A stretch of 64,000 nucleotides of DNA. Origin: Globodera rostochiensis (taxonomy: Eukaryota; Nematoda; Chromadorea; Rhabditida; Heteroderidae). The DNA lies in contig JAEVLN010000011.1 of assembly GCA_018350325.1 (NCBI GenBank), positions 1,422,449-1,486,448 on the forward strand, read 5' to 3'. The notes beneath the pieces were generated by a model that did not search any database, had not been told where the DNA came from, and saw only the letters and a program-made list of their open reading frames with translations. Positions 36,867 to 48,406 of the stretch are shown one piece after another. The position numbers and the translations under genes are program-made. How positions within the stretch are numbered: the first letter of the stretch is position 1; every line of letters begins with the position of its first letter.

Positions 36867-39800
36867 TAATAAGCCTTAATAGCAAATGATGGCTAATAGG
36901 CTAATAAGAATAAGCCTTAATAGCAAATGATGGCTAATAGGCTAATAAGAATAAGCCTTAATAGCAAATGATGGCTAATGGCTAGTAAGAATAAGCCTTA
37001 ATAGCAAATGATGGCTAATAGGCTAATAAGAATAAGCCTTAATAGCAAATGATGGCTAATGGCTAATAAGAATAAGCCTTAATAGCAAATGATGGCTAAT
37101 AGGCTAATAAGAATAAGCCTTAATAGCAAATGATGGCTAATAGCTAGTAAGAATAAGCCTTAATAGCAAATGATGGCTAATAGGCTAATAAGAATAAGCC
37201 TTAATAGCAAATGATGGCTAATGGCTAATAAGAATAAGCCTTAATAGCAAATGATGGCTAATGGCTAATAAGAATAAGCCTTAATAGCAAATGATGGCTA
37301 ATAGGCTAATAAGAATAAGCCTTAATAGCAAATGATGGCTAATGGCTAATAAGAATAAGCCTTAATAGCAAATGATGGCTAATAGGCTAATAAATAAGCC
37401 TTAATAGCAAATGATGGCTAATAGGCTAATAAGAATAAGCCTTCAAATGATGGCTAATGGCTAGTAAGAATAAGCCTTAATAGCAAATGATGGCTAATAG
37501 GCTAATAAGAATAAGCCTTAATAGCAAATGATGGCTAATGGCTAATAAGAATAAGCCTTAATAGCAAATGATGGCTAATAGGCTAATAAGAATAAGCCTT
37601 AATAGCAAATGATGGCTAATGGCTAATAAGAATAAGCCTTAATAGCAAATGATGGCTAATAGGCTAATAAGAATAAGCCTTAATAGCAAATGATGGCTAA
37701 TAGGCTAATAAGAATAAGCCTTAATAGCAAATGATGGCTAATAGGCTAATAAGAATAAGCCTTAATAGCAAATGATGGCTAATAGGCTAATAAGAATAAG
37801 CCTTAATAGCAAATGATGGCTAATAGGCTAATAAGAATAAGCCTTAATAGCAAATGATGGCTAATAGGCTAATAAGAATAAGCCTTAATAGCAAATGATG
37901 GCTAATGGCTAATAAGAATAAGCCTTAATAGCAAATGATGGCTAATAGGCTAATAAGAATAAGCCTTAATAGCAAATGATGGCTAATGGCTAATAGAATA
38001 AGCCTTAATAGCAAATGATGGCTAATAGGCTAATAAGAATAAGCCTTAATAGCAATGATGGCTAATAGGCTAATAAGAATAAGCCTTAATAGCAAATGAT
38101 GGCTATAGGCTATAAGAATAAGCCTTAATAGCAAATGATGCTAATAGGCTAATAAGAATAAGCCTTAATAGCAAATGATGGCTAATGGCTAATAAGAATA
38201 AGCCTTAATAGCAAATGATGGCTAATAGGCTAATAAGAATAAGCCTTAATAGCAAATGATGGCTAATGGCTAATAAGAATAAGCCTTAATAGCAAATGAT
38301 GGCTAATGGCTAATAAGAATAAGCCTTAATAGCAAATGATGGCTAATAGGCTAATAAGAATAAGCCTTAATAGCAAATGATGGCTAATGGCTAATAAGAA
38401 TAAGCCTTAATAGCAAATGATGGCTAATAGGCTAATAAGAATAAGCCTTAATAGCAAATGATGGCTAATAGGCTAATAAGAATAAGCCTTAATAGCAAAT
38501 GATGGCTAATAGGCTAATAAGAATAAGCCTTAAGAGCAAATGATGGCGAATAGGCTAATAAGAAATAAGCCTTAATAGCAAATGATGGCGAATAAGCGTA
38601 AATAAGAAATAAGCCTTAATAGCCAAAATGAATGGCTAATAGGGCTAATAAGAATAAGCCTTAATAGCAAATGATGGCTAATGGCTAATAAGATAAGCCT
38701 TAATAGCAAATGATGGCTAATAGGCTAATAAGAATAGCCTTAATAGCAAATGATGGCTAATGGCTAATAAGAATAAAGCCTTAATAGCAAATGAGGGCTA
38801 AATTAGCTAATAAGAATAAGCCTTAATAGCAAATGAATGGCTAATAGGCTAATAAGAAAATCAGCCGTAATAGCAAATTGATGGCTAATAGGCTAATAAG
38901 AATAAGCCTTAATAGCAAATTGATGGCTAATATGCTATAAGAATAAGCCTTAATAGCAAAATGATTGCTATGGCAGTAAGAATAAGCCTTAAAGCAAATG
39001 ATGGCTAATAGGCGAAAATGAATAAGCTTAATAGCAAATGATGGCTAATGGCTAATAAGAATAAGCCTTAATAGCAAATGATGGCTATAGGCTAATAAGA
39101 ATAGCCTTAATAGCAAATGATGGCTAATGGCTAATAAGAATAAGCCTTAATAGCAAATGATGGCTAATAGGCTAATAAGAATAAGCCTTAATAGCAAATG
39201 ATGGCTAATAGGCTAATAAGAATAAGCCTTAATAGCAAATGATGGCTAATAGGCTAATAAGAATAAGCCTTAATAGCAAATGATGGCTAATAGGCTAATA
39301 AGATAAGCCTAATAGCAAATGATGGCTAATAGGCTAATAAGAATAAGCCTTAATAGCAAATGATGGCTAATAGGCTAATAAGAATAAGCCTTAATAGCAA
39401 ATGATGGCTAATAGGCTAATAAGAATAAGCCTTAATAGCAAATGATGGCTAATAGGCTAATAAGAATAAGCCTTAATAGCAAATGATGGCTAATGGCTAA
39501 TAAGAATAAGCCTTAATAGCAAATGATGGCTAATAGGCTAATAAGAATAAGCCTTAATAGCAAATGATGGCTAATGGCTAATAAGAATAAGCCTTAATAG
39601 CAAATGATGGCTAATAGGCTAATAAGAATAAGCCTTAATAGCAAATGATGGCTAATGGCTAATAAGAATAAGCCTTAATAGCAAATGATGGCTAATAGGC
39701 TAATAAGAATAAGCATTAATAGCAAATGATGGCTAATAGCTAGTAAGAATAAGCCTTAATAGCAAATGATTGCTAATAGGCTAATAAGAATAAGCCTTAA

Positions 39801-42800
39801 TAGCAAATGATGGCTAATGGCTAGTAAGAATAAGCCTTAATAGCAAATGATGGCTAATAGGCTAATAAGAATAAGCCTTAATAGCAAATGATGGCTAATA
39901 GGCTAATAAGAATAAGCCTTAATAGCAAATGATGGCTAATGGCTAATAAGAATAAGCCTTAATAGCAAATGATGGCTAATAGGCTAATAATGATGGCTAA
40001 TAGGCTAATAAGAATAAGCCTTCAAATGATGGCTAATGGCTAGTAAGAATAAGCCTTAATAGCAAATGATGGCTAATGGCTAATAAGAATAAGCCTTAAT
40101 AGCAAATGATGGCTAATGGCTAATAAGAATAAGCCTTAATAGCAAATGATGGCTAATGGCTAATAAGAATAAGCCTTAATAGCAAATGATGGCTAATAGG
40201 CTAATAAGAATAAGCCTTAATAGCAAATGATGGCTAATAGGCTTAATAAGAATAAGCCTTAATAGCAAATGATGGCTAATGGCTAATAAGAATAAGCCTT
40301 AATAGCAAATGATGGCTAATAGGCATAAGAATAAGCCTTAATAGCAAATGATGGCTAATGGCTAATAAGAATAAGCCTTAATGCAAATGAGGGCTAATGG
40401 CTAATAAGAATAAGCCTAATAGCAAATGATGGCTAATAGGCTAATAAGAATAAGCCTTAATAGCAATGATGGCTAATAGGCTAATAAGAATAAGCCTTAA
40501 TAGCAAGCAAATGATGTCTAATGGCTAATAAGAATAAGCCTTAATAGCAATGATGGCTAATAGGCTAATAGAATAAGCCTTAATAGCAAATGATGGCTAA
40601 TAGGCTAATAAGAATAAGCCTTAATAGCAAATGATGGCTAATGGCTAATAAGAATAAGCCTTAATAGCAAATGATGGCTAATAGGCTAATAAGAATAAGC
40701 CTTAATAGCAAATGATGGCTAATGGCTAATAGAATAAGCCTTAATAGCAAATGATGGCTAATAGGCTAATAAGAATAAGCCTTAATAGCAAATGATGGCT
40801 AAGAGGCTAATAAGAATTAAGCCTTAATAGCAAAATGATGGCTAATAGGCTAATAAGAATAAGCCTTAATAGCAAATGATGGCTAATAGGCTAATAAGAA
40901 TAAGCCTTAATAGCAAATGATGGCTAATAGGCTAATAAGAATAAGCCTTAATAGCAAATGATGGCTAATAGGCTAATAAGAATAAGCCTTAATAGCAAAT
41001 GATGGCTAATAGGCTAATAAGAATAAGCCTTAATAGCAAATGATGGCTAATGGCTAATAAGAATAAGCCTTAATAGCAAATGATGGCTAATGGCTAATAA
41101 GAATAAGCCTTAATAGCAAAATGATGGCTAATAGGCTAATAAGAATAAGCCTTAATAGCAAATGATGGCTAATGGCTAATAAGAATAAGCCTTAATAGCA
41201 AATGATGGCTAATAGGCTAATAAGAATAAGCCTTAATAGCAAATGATGGCTAATGGCTAGTAAGAATAAGCCTTAATAGCAAATGATGGCTAATAGGCTA
41301 ATAAGAATAAGCCTTAATAGCAAATGATGGCTAATGGCTAATAAGAATAAGCCTTAATAGCAAATGATGGCTAATAGGCTAATAAATAAGCCTTAATAGC
41401 AAATGATGGCTAATAGGCTAATAAGAATAAGCCTTAATAGCAAATGATGGCTAATGGCTAATAAGAATAAGCCTTAATAGCAAATGATGGCTAATGGCTA
41501 GTAAGAATAAGCCTTAATAGCAAATGATGGCTAATGGCTAGTAAGAATAAGCCTTAATAGCAAATGATGGCTAATAGGCTAATAAGAATAAGCCTTAATA
41601 GCAAATGATGGCTAATAGGCTAATAAGAATAAGCCTTAATAGCAAATGATGGCTAATGGCTAATAAGAATAAGCCTTAATAGCAAATGATGGCTAATAGG
41701 CTAATAATGATGGCTAATAGGCTAATAAGAATAAGCCTTCAAATGATGGCTAATGGCTAGTAAGAATAAGCCTTAATAGCAAATGATGGCTAATGGCTAA
41801 TAAGAATAAGCCTTAATAGCAAATGATGGCTAATGGCTAATAAGAATAAGCCTTAATAGCAAATGATGGCTAATGGCTAATAAGAATAAGCCTTAATAGC
41901 AAATGATGGCTAATAGGCTAATAAGAATAAGCCTTAATAGCAAATGATGGCTAATAGGCTAATAAGAATAAGCCTTAATAGCAAATGATGGCTAATGGCT
42001 AATAAGAATAAGCCTTAATAGCAAATGATGGCTAATAGGCATAAGAATAAGCCTTAATAGCAAATGATGGCTAATGGCTAATAAGAATAAGCCTTAATAG
42101 CAAATGATGGCTAATGGCTAATAAGAATAAGCCTTAATAGCAAATGATGGCTAATAGGCTAATAAGAATAAGCCTTAATAGCAAATGATGGCTAATAGGC
42201 TAATAAGAATAAGCCTTAATAGCAAATGATGGCTAATGGCTAATAAGAATAAGCCTTAATAGCAAATGATGGCTAATAGGCTAATAAGAATAAGCCTTAA
42301 TAGCAAATGATGGCTAATAGGCTAATAAGAATAAGCCTTAATAGCAAATGATGGCTAATGGCTAATAAGAATAAGCCTTAATAGCAAATGATGGCTAATA
42401 GGCTAATAAGAATAAGCCTTAATAGCAAATGATGGCTAATGGCTAATAAGAATAAGCCTTAATAGCAAATGATGGCTAATAGGCTAATAAGAATAAGCCT
42501 TAATAGCAAATGATGGCTAATAGGCTAATAAGAATAAGCCTTAATAGCAAATGATGGCTAATAGGCTAATAAGAATAAGCCTTAATAGCAAATGATGGCT
42601 AATAGGCTAATAAGAATAAGCCTTAATAGCAAATGATGGCTAATAGGCTAATAAGAAACAGCCTTAATAGCAATGATGGCTAATAGGCTAATAGAATAAG
42701 CCTTAATAGCAATGATGGCTAATAGGCTAATAAGAATAAGCCTTAATAGCAAATGATGGCTAATAGGCTAATAAGAATAGCCTGATAGCAAATGATGGCT

Positions 42801-43711
42801 AATAGGCTATAAGAATTAAGCCTTAATAGCAATGATGGCTAATAGCTAATAAGAATTAAGCCTTAATAGCAAATGATGGCTATGGCTAATAAGAATAAGC
42901 CTTAATAGCAAATGATGGCTATAGGCTAATAGAATAAGCCTTAATAGCAAATGATGGCTAATGGCTAATAAGAATAAGCCTTAATAGCAAATGATGGCTA
43001 ATAGGCTAATAAGAATAAGCCTTAATAGCAAATGATGGCTAATGGCTAGTAAGAATAAGCCTTAATAGCAAATGATGGCTAATAGGCTAATAAGAATAAG
43101 CCTTAATAGCAAATGATGGCTAATGGCTAATAAGAATAAGCCTTAATAGCAAATGATGGCTAATAGGCTAATAAATAAGCCTTAATAGCAAATGATGGCT
43201 AATAGGCTAATAAGAATAAGCCTTAATAGCAAATGATGGCTAATAGGCTAATAAGAATAAGCCTTAATAGCAAATGATGGCTAATGGCTAATAAGAATAA
43301 GCCTTAATAGCAAATGATGGCTAATAGGCTAATAAGAATAAGCCTTAATAGCAAATGATGGCTAATGGCTAATAAGAATAAGCCTTAATAGCAAATGATG
43401 GCTAATGGCTAATAAGAATAAGCCTTAATAGCAAATGATGGCTAATAGGCTAATAAGAATAAGCCTTAATAGCAAATGATGGCTAATAGGCTAATATGAA
43501 TAAGCCTTAATAGCAAATGATGGCTAATAGGCTAATATGAATAAGCCTTAATAGCAAATGATGGCTAATAGGCTAATATGAATAAGCCTTAATAGCAAAT
43601 GATGGCTAATAGGCTAATATGAATAAGCCTTAATAGCAAATGATGGCTAATAGGCTAATATGAATAAGCCTTAATAGCAAATGATGGCTAATAGGCTAAT
43701 AAGAATAAGCC
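36867..43711. repeat. 6.8-kb satellite array, 41/39-bp units
   Basis: About 170 head-to-tail copies of aataagccttaatagcaaat then gatggctaataggctaataag (41 bp), alternating irregularly with a 39-bp form (gatggctaatggctaataag) and rarer ctagtaag forms. Two internal stretches (about 38520-39080 and 42650-42950) carry many single-base indels. The rare junction ctaataatgatggctaatag followed by aagccttcaaatgatgg occurs at 39984 and 41701, and the variant aggcataagaataag at 40321 and 42037, giving a 1716-1717-bp internal duplication. The right end has five copies of a ctaatatg variant (43490-43670). No open frames survive. Confidence 0.98.
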
Positions 43712-43960
43712 ACCCACCCGCCGGCGACACGCCCTGCGCCGCCGTGGACACCGCCGCCGCTGCGCTTGCGGCCGCGTTGAAATAGGCGCCGATCATTTGG
43801 GTGTGGACATTTCCGGCACCGGTGACCGTATTTATCCCGCCGTATAAAGCACCAATGCTGTTGTTTGCAGCAGCGTCATTGACTACCGATGAAAAGCCCT
43901 GGGAGAATGAGGGGATGAAGCAGTTCAGCGACGGGACACGTCGGTGGTGGCAGAGGATGT
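43712..43960 (-). pseudogene. Coding-like fragment of unknown family abutting the satellite
   Basis: On the minus strand the sequence reads GFSSVVNDAAANNSIGALYG, INTVTGAGNVHTQMIGAYFN, then an Ala-rich segment, and ends exactly where the satellite begins. Composition (GC-rich third positions, Ala/Gly/Asn-rich) differs from the surrounding AT-rich DNA and resembles real exons elsewhere in the window. An acceptor-like ctcccag precedes it at about 43900. A second frame on the same strand (43925-44131, QPPHQMDSFDTSTASERRFS) may be an upstream exon. I do not recognise the family. It looks like an exon cut off by the array. Confidence 0.4.
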
Positions 43961-44131
43961 TGCGGGGGGCTGGAGATGTGCGGAGGGGTTGAGGCAGGAG
44001 TTGAAGTTAAATGAAGGGAAGGAGGCGGAGACGTCCTTCAGCGTGGACGACGACGAGAACGAAGAAAAGCGACGTTCGCTGGCGGTGGAAGTGTCGAATG
44101 AGTCCATTTGATGCGGAGGCTGCTCCACCAC

Positions 44132-45292
44132 TCCGTTTAGATATGCTTAAATGAGTTTCCAGAGTTTGTGACTTAGGTAATATTGACCAAAAAACCCCAA
44201 AATATTGCCCAAAAACCCCAAAAAATGCCAAAATATTGATTAAAAAATGTGCTAAAACCGGGGCGAGAAACTAAAATTTTTCAAAATAAGTAAAGTGAAG
44301 GTCAAAAATAAGATTTTGCTGGCAAAAATAAGGGCATTTTATACATGTTCAGAAATGCTGTAAATTTTAATTTTTTGCATGAAATGTGAGTTTTTTTTAA
44401 CAGACATCAGCAATTTTTTTTACAATTCGGGCTTGGAAATAAGGAAATTATAAAATTCGAAACAATTGTAATTATAATCATTTCCCGTTTTACTGCATTT
44501 TTGTTAAAAATTCAAAAATGCAATTTTTTTTTTTTTTGCGAATTTTGCTTTAGTGGGGGGCGGCGGTGCCGAGAGGCGCCGCCGAGAAAATTTTGAATTT
44601 TTGATGGATTTGTTAAGAGATTTACAACCAAAAATGTATAAATTGTACTTTTTTGAAGGTTTTAACAATGTTTTTTAAGAAAAATTAGACCAAAAACTAT
44701 CGTCCAATTTTTCGCTTGTGAGGGGGCTGGATTTAAATATAATTAAAAAATTCGCTTCGAAATTTTCCCATTTTGAATATTGGCTCAAAATATTATGAAA
44801 CTCTTCACAAAATTCGAACAATAAGGATAAGGACGGAGGCCTCAAATAAGGACAAATCTTACAAATAAGGACATTTTAATTTATAAGATTAGGACCCTCC
44901 AAATAAGGACAGTTTACGCACTCTGGCTAAAACTGACCAAATCCAGTCAATTTTTCACTGAAACGCTTCAAAATTGTCATTGTTTATTAATTTTCCTACT
45001 CAGAATTGTAAATGAGCTATTTTCCACATGTTTTGGCAAATTTTATGAAAATAAAAAAACATTTCGGAAAATCTCGATCTTTAGGGGTGGGTGGCTTAAA
45101 AGATTGAAGATTGAAATTGGGTGAACCTATGGGTGGGGGGAGGGGGGGGTTGATAATGAATATGAATGAAAGATGAAAGGACGGGGGGGGGGAGGGGGGG
45201 GGCAATTTCACACTCCCTTATGGGAGGGGGGCAAGGATTTAGTGGGATATGCATTTGTGGAGAGCGGCCCCGGCATCCATTCCCACACACAG
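44132..45292. other. Intergenic, no gene supported
   Basis: AT-rich with repeated caaataaggac words at about 44818-44912 and poly-G blocks at 45136-45148 and 45182-45202. 44549-44590 holds a ggcggtgccgagaggcgccgcc palindromic motif that recurs at 48876-48900, 56731-56760 and 60003-60035. Confidence 0.4.
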
Positions 45293-45541
45293 AAAGGGGT
45301 CCAATGAGCTGATCAAAAACCAAAAATCGCCCTATCTCCAAGTGGCACATCAATGCGGCATTATTGGCATAGGTCCAAACCCACAGATTTTTGTTAAATT
45401 TTAATTAATTTCAAATCAATTTTAGGACAAAACCTTGGAGGATATGACAAGGCAAGACTTTTCAGGAAGGGCTTATTTCAACAATCTGTCAGAGAGGGTG
45501 TCAGTGGGGGATTTGCGAGAATGGCACAAGGAACTTTATGA
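45293..45541 (+). CDS. Possible last two exons of an unrecognised gene
   Basis: Exon 45293-45372 (acceptor cacacag, donor ATAG|gtcc) reads KGSNELIKNQKSPYLQVAHQ CGIIGI. Exon 45426-45541 (acceptor attttag) continues in matching phase as GQNLGGYDKARLFRKGLFQQ and ends ARMAQGTL before a stop. Both lack internal stops and have coding-like composition. No upstream exon or start found and no family recognised. Exon 45426 is also open in a second frame ending LYESK, so the reading frame is not certain. Confidence 0.3.
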
Positions 45542-46042
45542 AAGCAAATGAAGCAAACAAAATGGCTTGATCAAACCAATCAAATTTATTATTTTTTGAT
45601 TTCCATTAAAATGCATTGTCTGATTTGTAAATTTCGTTCATCCCTTGGACCCTCGCCCAACCCTCAATAGGAATAGAATAGTGTTGGTATTGCCTCTTCC
45701 AAGATTCCGGACCATGGAGTTCATAAATTTTATTCTGCTTTAGTTTTCCCCAAACCCTGGAGTCAGTTTTAGGCTGATTTCATTAAACCAAATAAAATGA
45801 ATGGAGACTAAAAAAAGATTTGAATAATAACAAGTTGTAAGCCTAGACCACCACCCCTCCTCCCTTTTTTGAGTTTGTGAAGCTTAGAGCAGTCACAGGA
45901 TCAAAGCAACAAAAAAAAAGCTCAACTTCCTCACTATCAATCAGTTTCAATGGATCATTCATTCATTGTGATGAATATCCCTTTAATCTCACAGATTGGC
46001 TATATAAAATGTACAAAATTGGCTCTTTCTGATCAGTTTTTG

Positions 46043-46240
46043 TTCTCAGCCCCAAATCAGGCACTGCCCTTTAGCGGACGCATCGAAATTTGGTTACTCA
46101 AAGAGTCGCCCGAGGGCATTGTTCGGTTTCCGTCCGCCGTAATGTCTCTCCTCCCCTTCTTCGCCGGAGGCGCTTTCTTTTTGCACCATTTTATTATGAC
46201 AAAATTGAAGCATCAGAAAAGAGATGAACTGAACGGTTAA
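46043..46240 (+). CDS. Possible terminal exon with a membrane segment, gene unknown
   Basis: After an acceptor-like tttttgttctcag the frame reads NQALPFSGRIEIWLLKESPE, then SAVMSLLPFFAGGAFFLHHF (probable membrane helix) and KHQKRDELNG before the stop at 46238. A further open segment at 46269-46457 (ERWKPPKGAQPNAQRAAEVG) may belong to another exon. No family recognised; partial gene or chance frame. Confidence 0.3.
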   Translation, partial: FSAPNQALPFSGRIEIWLLKESPEGIVRFPSAVMSLLPFFAGGAFFLHHFIMTKLKHQKRDELNG

Positions 46241-46459
46241 ATATTATTGAGCAGCAAAAGTACAAATTTTGGTGGGAAATTGTTCCCCGTTTTTGCGACC
46301 TGAACGATGGAAACCACCGAAAGGGGCCCAACCAAACGCCCAAAGAGCCGCCGAGGTTGGAGACAACTTGCTCAGAGACCATTTCTGCTTATGGGCCAGT
46401 CGTAAATATTCGAAGGAGCCCCAGAAGAGCTTCACTTGTGCTGTCTTCAAAAATTAAAT

Positions 46460-47668
46460 TGTAAGCTGATTCTGATTTTTCCTGATTTTTGAATAAGCTG
46501 ATTCTGATTTTTGAATAAGCTGATTCTGATTTTTGAATAAGCTGATTCTGATTTTTGAATAAGCTGATTCTGATTTTTGAATAAGCTGATTCTGATTTTT
46601 CCTGATTTTTGAATAAGCTGATTCTGATTTTTGAATAAGCTGATTCTGATTTTTGAATAAGCTGATTCTGATTTTTCCTGATTTTTGAATAAGCTGATTC
46701 TGATTTTTCCTGATTTTTGAATAAGCTGATTCTGATTTTTCCTGATTTTTGAATAAACTGATTCTGTTTTTTCCTGATTTTTGAATAAGCTGATTCTGAT
46801 TTTTCCTGATTTTTGAATAAGCTGATTCTGATTTTTCCTGATTTTTGAATAAACTGATTCTGATTTTTCCTGATTTTTGAATAAGCTGATTCTGATTTTT
46901 GAATAAGCTGATTCTGATTTTTGAATAAGCTGATTCTGATTTTTCCTGATTTTTGAATAAGCTGATTCTGATTTTTCCTGATTTTTGAATAAACTGATTC
47001 TGTTTTTTCCTGATTTTTGAATAAGCTGATTCTGATTTTTCCTGATTTTTGAATAAGCTGATTCTGATTTTTCCTGATTTTTGAATAAACTGATTCTGAT
47101 TTTTCCTGATTTTTGAATAAGCTGATTCTGATTTTTCCTGATTTTTGAATAAGCTGATTCTGATTTTTCCTGATTTTTGAATAAGCTGATTCTGATTTTT
47201 CCTGATTTTTGAATAAACTGATTCTGATTTTTCCTGATTTTTGAATAAGCTGATTCTGATTTTTCCTGATTTTTGAATAAGCTGATTCTGATTTTTCCTG
47301 ATTTTTGAATAAGCTGATTCTGATTTTTCCTGATTTTTGAATAAGCTGATTCTGATTTTTCCTGATTTTTGAATAAGCTGATTCTGATTTTTCCTGATTT
47401 TTGAATAAGCTGATTCTGATTTTTCCTGATTTTTGAATAAGCTGATTCTGATTTTTCCTGATTTTTGAATAAGCTGATTCTGATTTTTCCTGATTTTTGA
47501 ATAAGCTGATTCTGATTTTTCCTGATTTTTGAATAAGCTGATTCTGATTTTTCCTGATTTTTGAATAAACTGATTCTGATTTTTCCTGATTTTTGAATAA
47601 GCTGATTCTGATTTTTCCTGATTTTTGAATAAACTGATTCTGATTTTTCCTGATTTTTGAATAAGCTG
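46460..47668. repeat. Satellite of 22- and 32-bp units
   Basis: About 40 head-to-tail units. The short form is aagctgattctgatttttgaat (22 bp) and the long form adds cctgattttt (32 bp). Short forms cluster at the left end, long forms dominate to the right. A variant aaactgattct recurs at fairly regular intervals. Confidence 0.97.
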
Positions 47669-48117
47669 CTAGTGTTCTACTTCTACAGTACCTGATCAGT
47701 GATCACTGATCAGATTTGGACTTAAGAAATCGAACATTTGAAAACAAATGTTACTATTTGCTTCACAACAAATCCGAAAAAGATGTCTCTTATGGTGGGA
47801 CTTATTCAATAGAGAAGACTTGAATATTCCCCCGAGGGGTGGTGGTTGGTGGAGGGAATGAGAAAGAGGAGGTAAGAGATAGCAAATGTAAAAGGATGGC
47901 TTGCCTTGCTTGACACAGAAGCGGGGCAGAGAAGCAGAGGTCGCTGCTTGTCCCCCCCCCCCCCCCGAGGGGAAGAAAAGAGGAAGGGAAATTTAGGGGG
48001 ACATTCTGTTCTTCTGCAATGCGTTTGAATTTGGCGCGAAAGGCAAACGTTTTTTGACGTCAAAATTGGGGGTGTTCAGTACCGGCTAAACGGTTACGAA
48101 TTTTATCTATAGAAAGG

Positions 48118-48235
48118 AAAGATGTGCTGTCCGTCGATGAGCCCATCTTTCGACAACATCCACCACCCAAACGCGGTCCCGCACCATTTACATCCTCCAC
48201 TTCCTCGCAATTGCCGAGACGAGATCGAACACAGG
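48118..48235 (+). pseudogene. Dispersed copy of the 3' end of the PDZRN-like Gln-rich exon
   Basis: The segment from gatgtgctgtccgtcgatga to the exon end CAG followed by gtacct is a close copy of 34418-34530 in the PDZRN-like gene. The frame is kept (DVLSVDEPIFRQHPP, PFTSSTSSQLPRRDRTQ) with a handful of changes, and a donor-like gt follows at the same place. No other exon of that gene is found nearby. It is directly followed by a GATCGC-rich inverted-repeat sequence. Most likely a duplicated fragment, though use as an exon of another gene cannot be excluded. Confidence 0.8.
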
Positions 48236-48243
48236 TACCTATC

Positions 48244-48406
48244 AGGGATGGGAATCGTGATCGCGATCGCGCGATCGTGATCGCAATTATCGCCTTTTTT
48301 GGGCAGATCGCCGATCGCAGATCGCCGTTCGCATTAAAAAATTTGAGATCGCCGATCGCGGATCGCCGATCGCATTTCATGCAAGATCGCGCGATATTAC
48401 ACCCCT
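48244..48406. mobile_element. GATCGC-rich inverted-repeat element, boundaries unclear
   Basis: Begins agggatgggaatcgtgatcg and ends gcgatattacacccct, with a self-complementary interior of gatcgcgatc/gccgatcgc words. It resembles the better defined element at 60447-60587 (shared gggatg-gaatcg start, ttttttgggca interior). No matching 8-bp flanks found, so the ends are approximate. Confidence 0.4.

Noticed and set aside
36867..43711. CRISPR array
   Set aside because: Units are contiguous with no unique spacers, the context is eukaryotic, and no cas genes are present.
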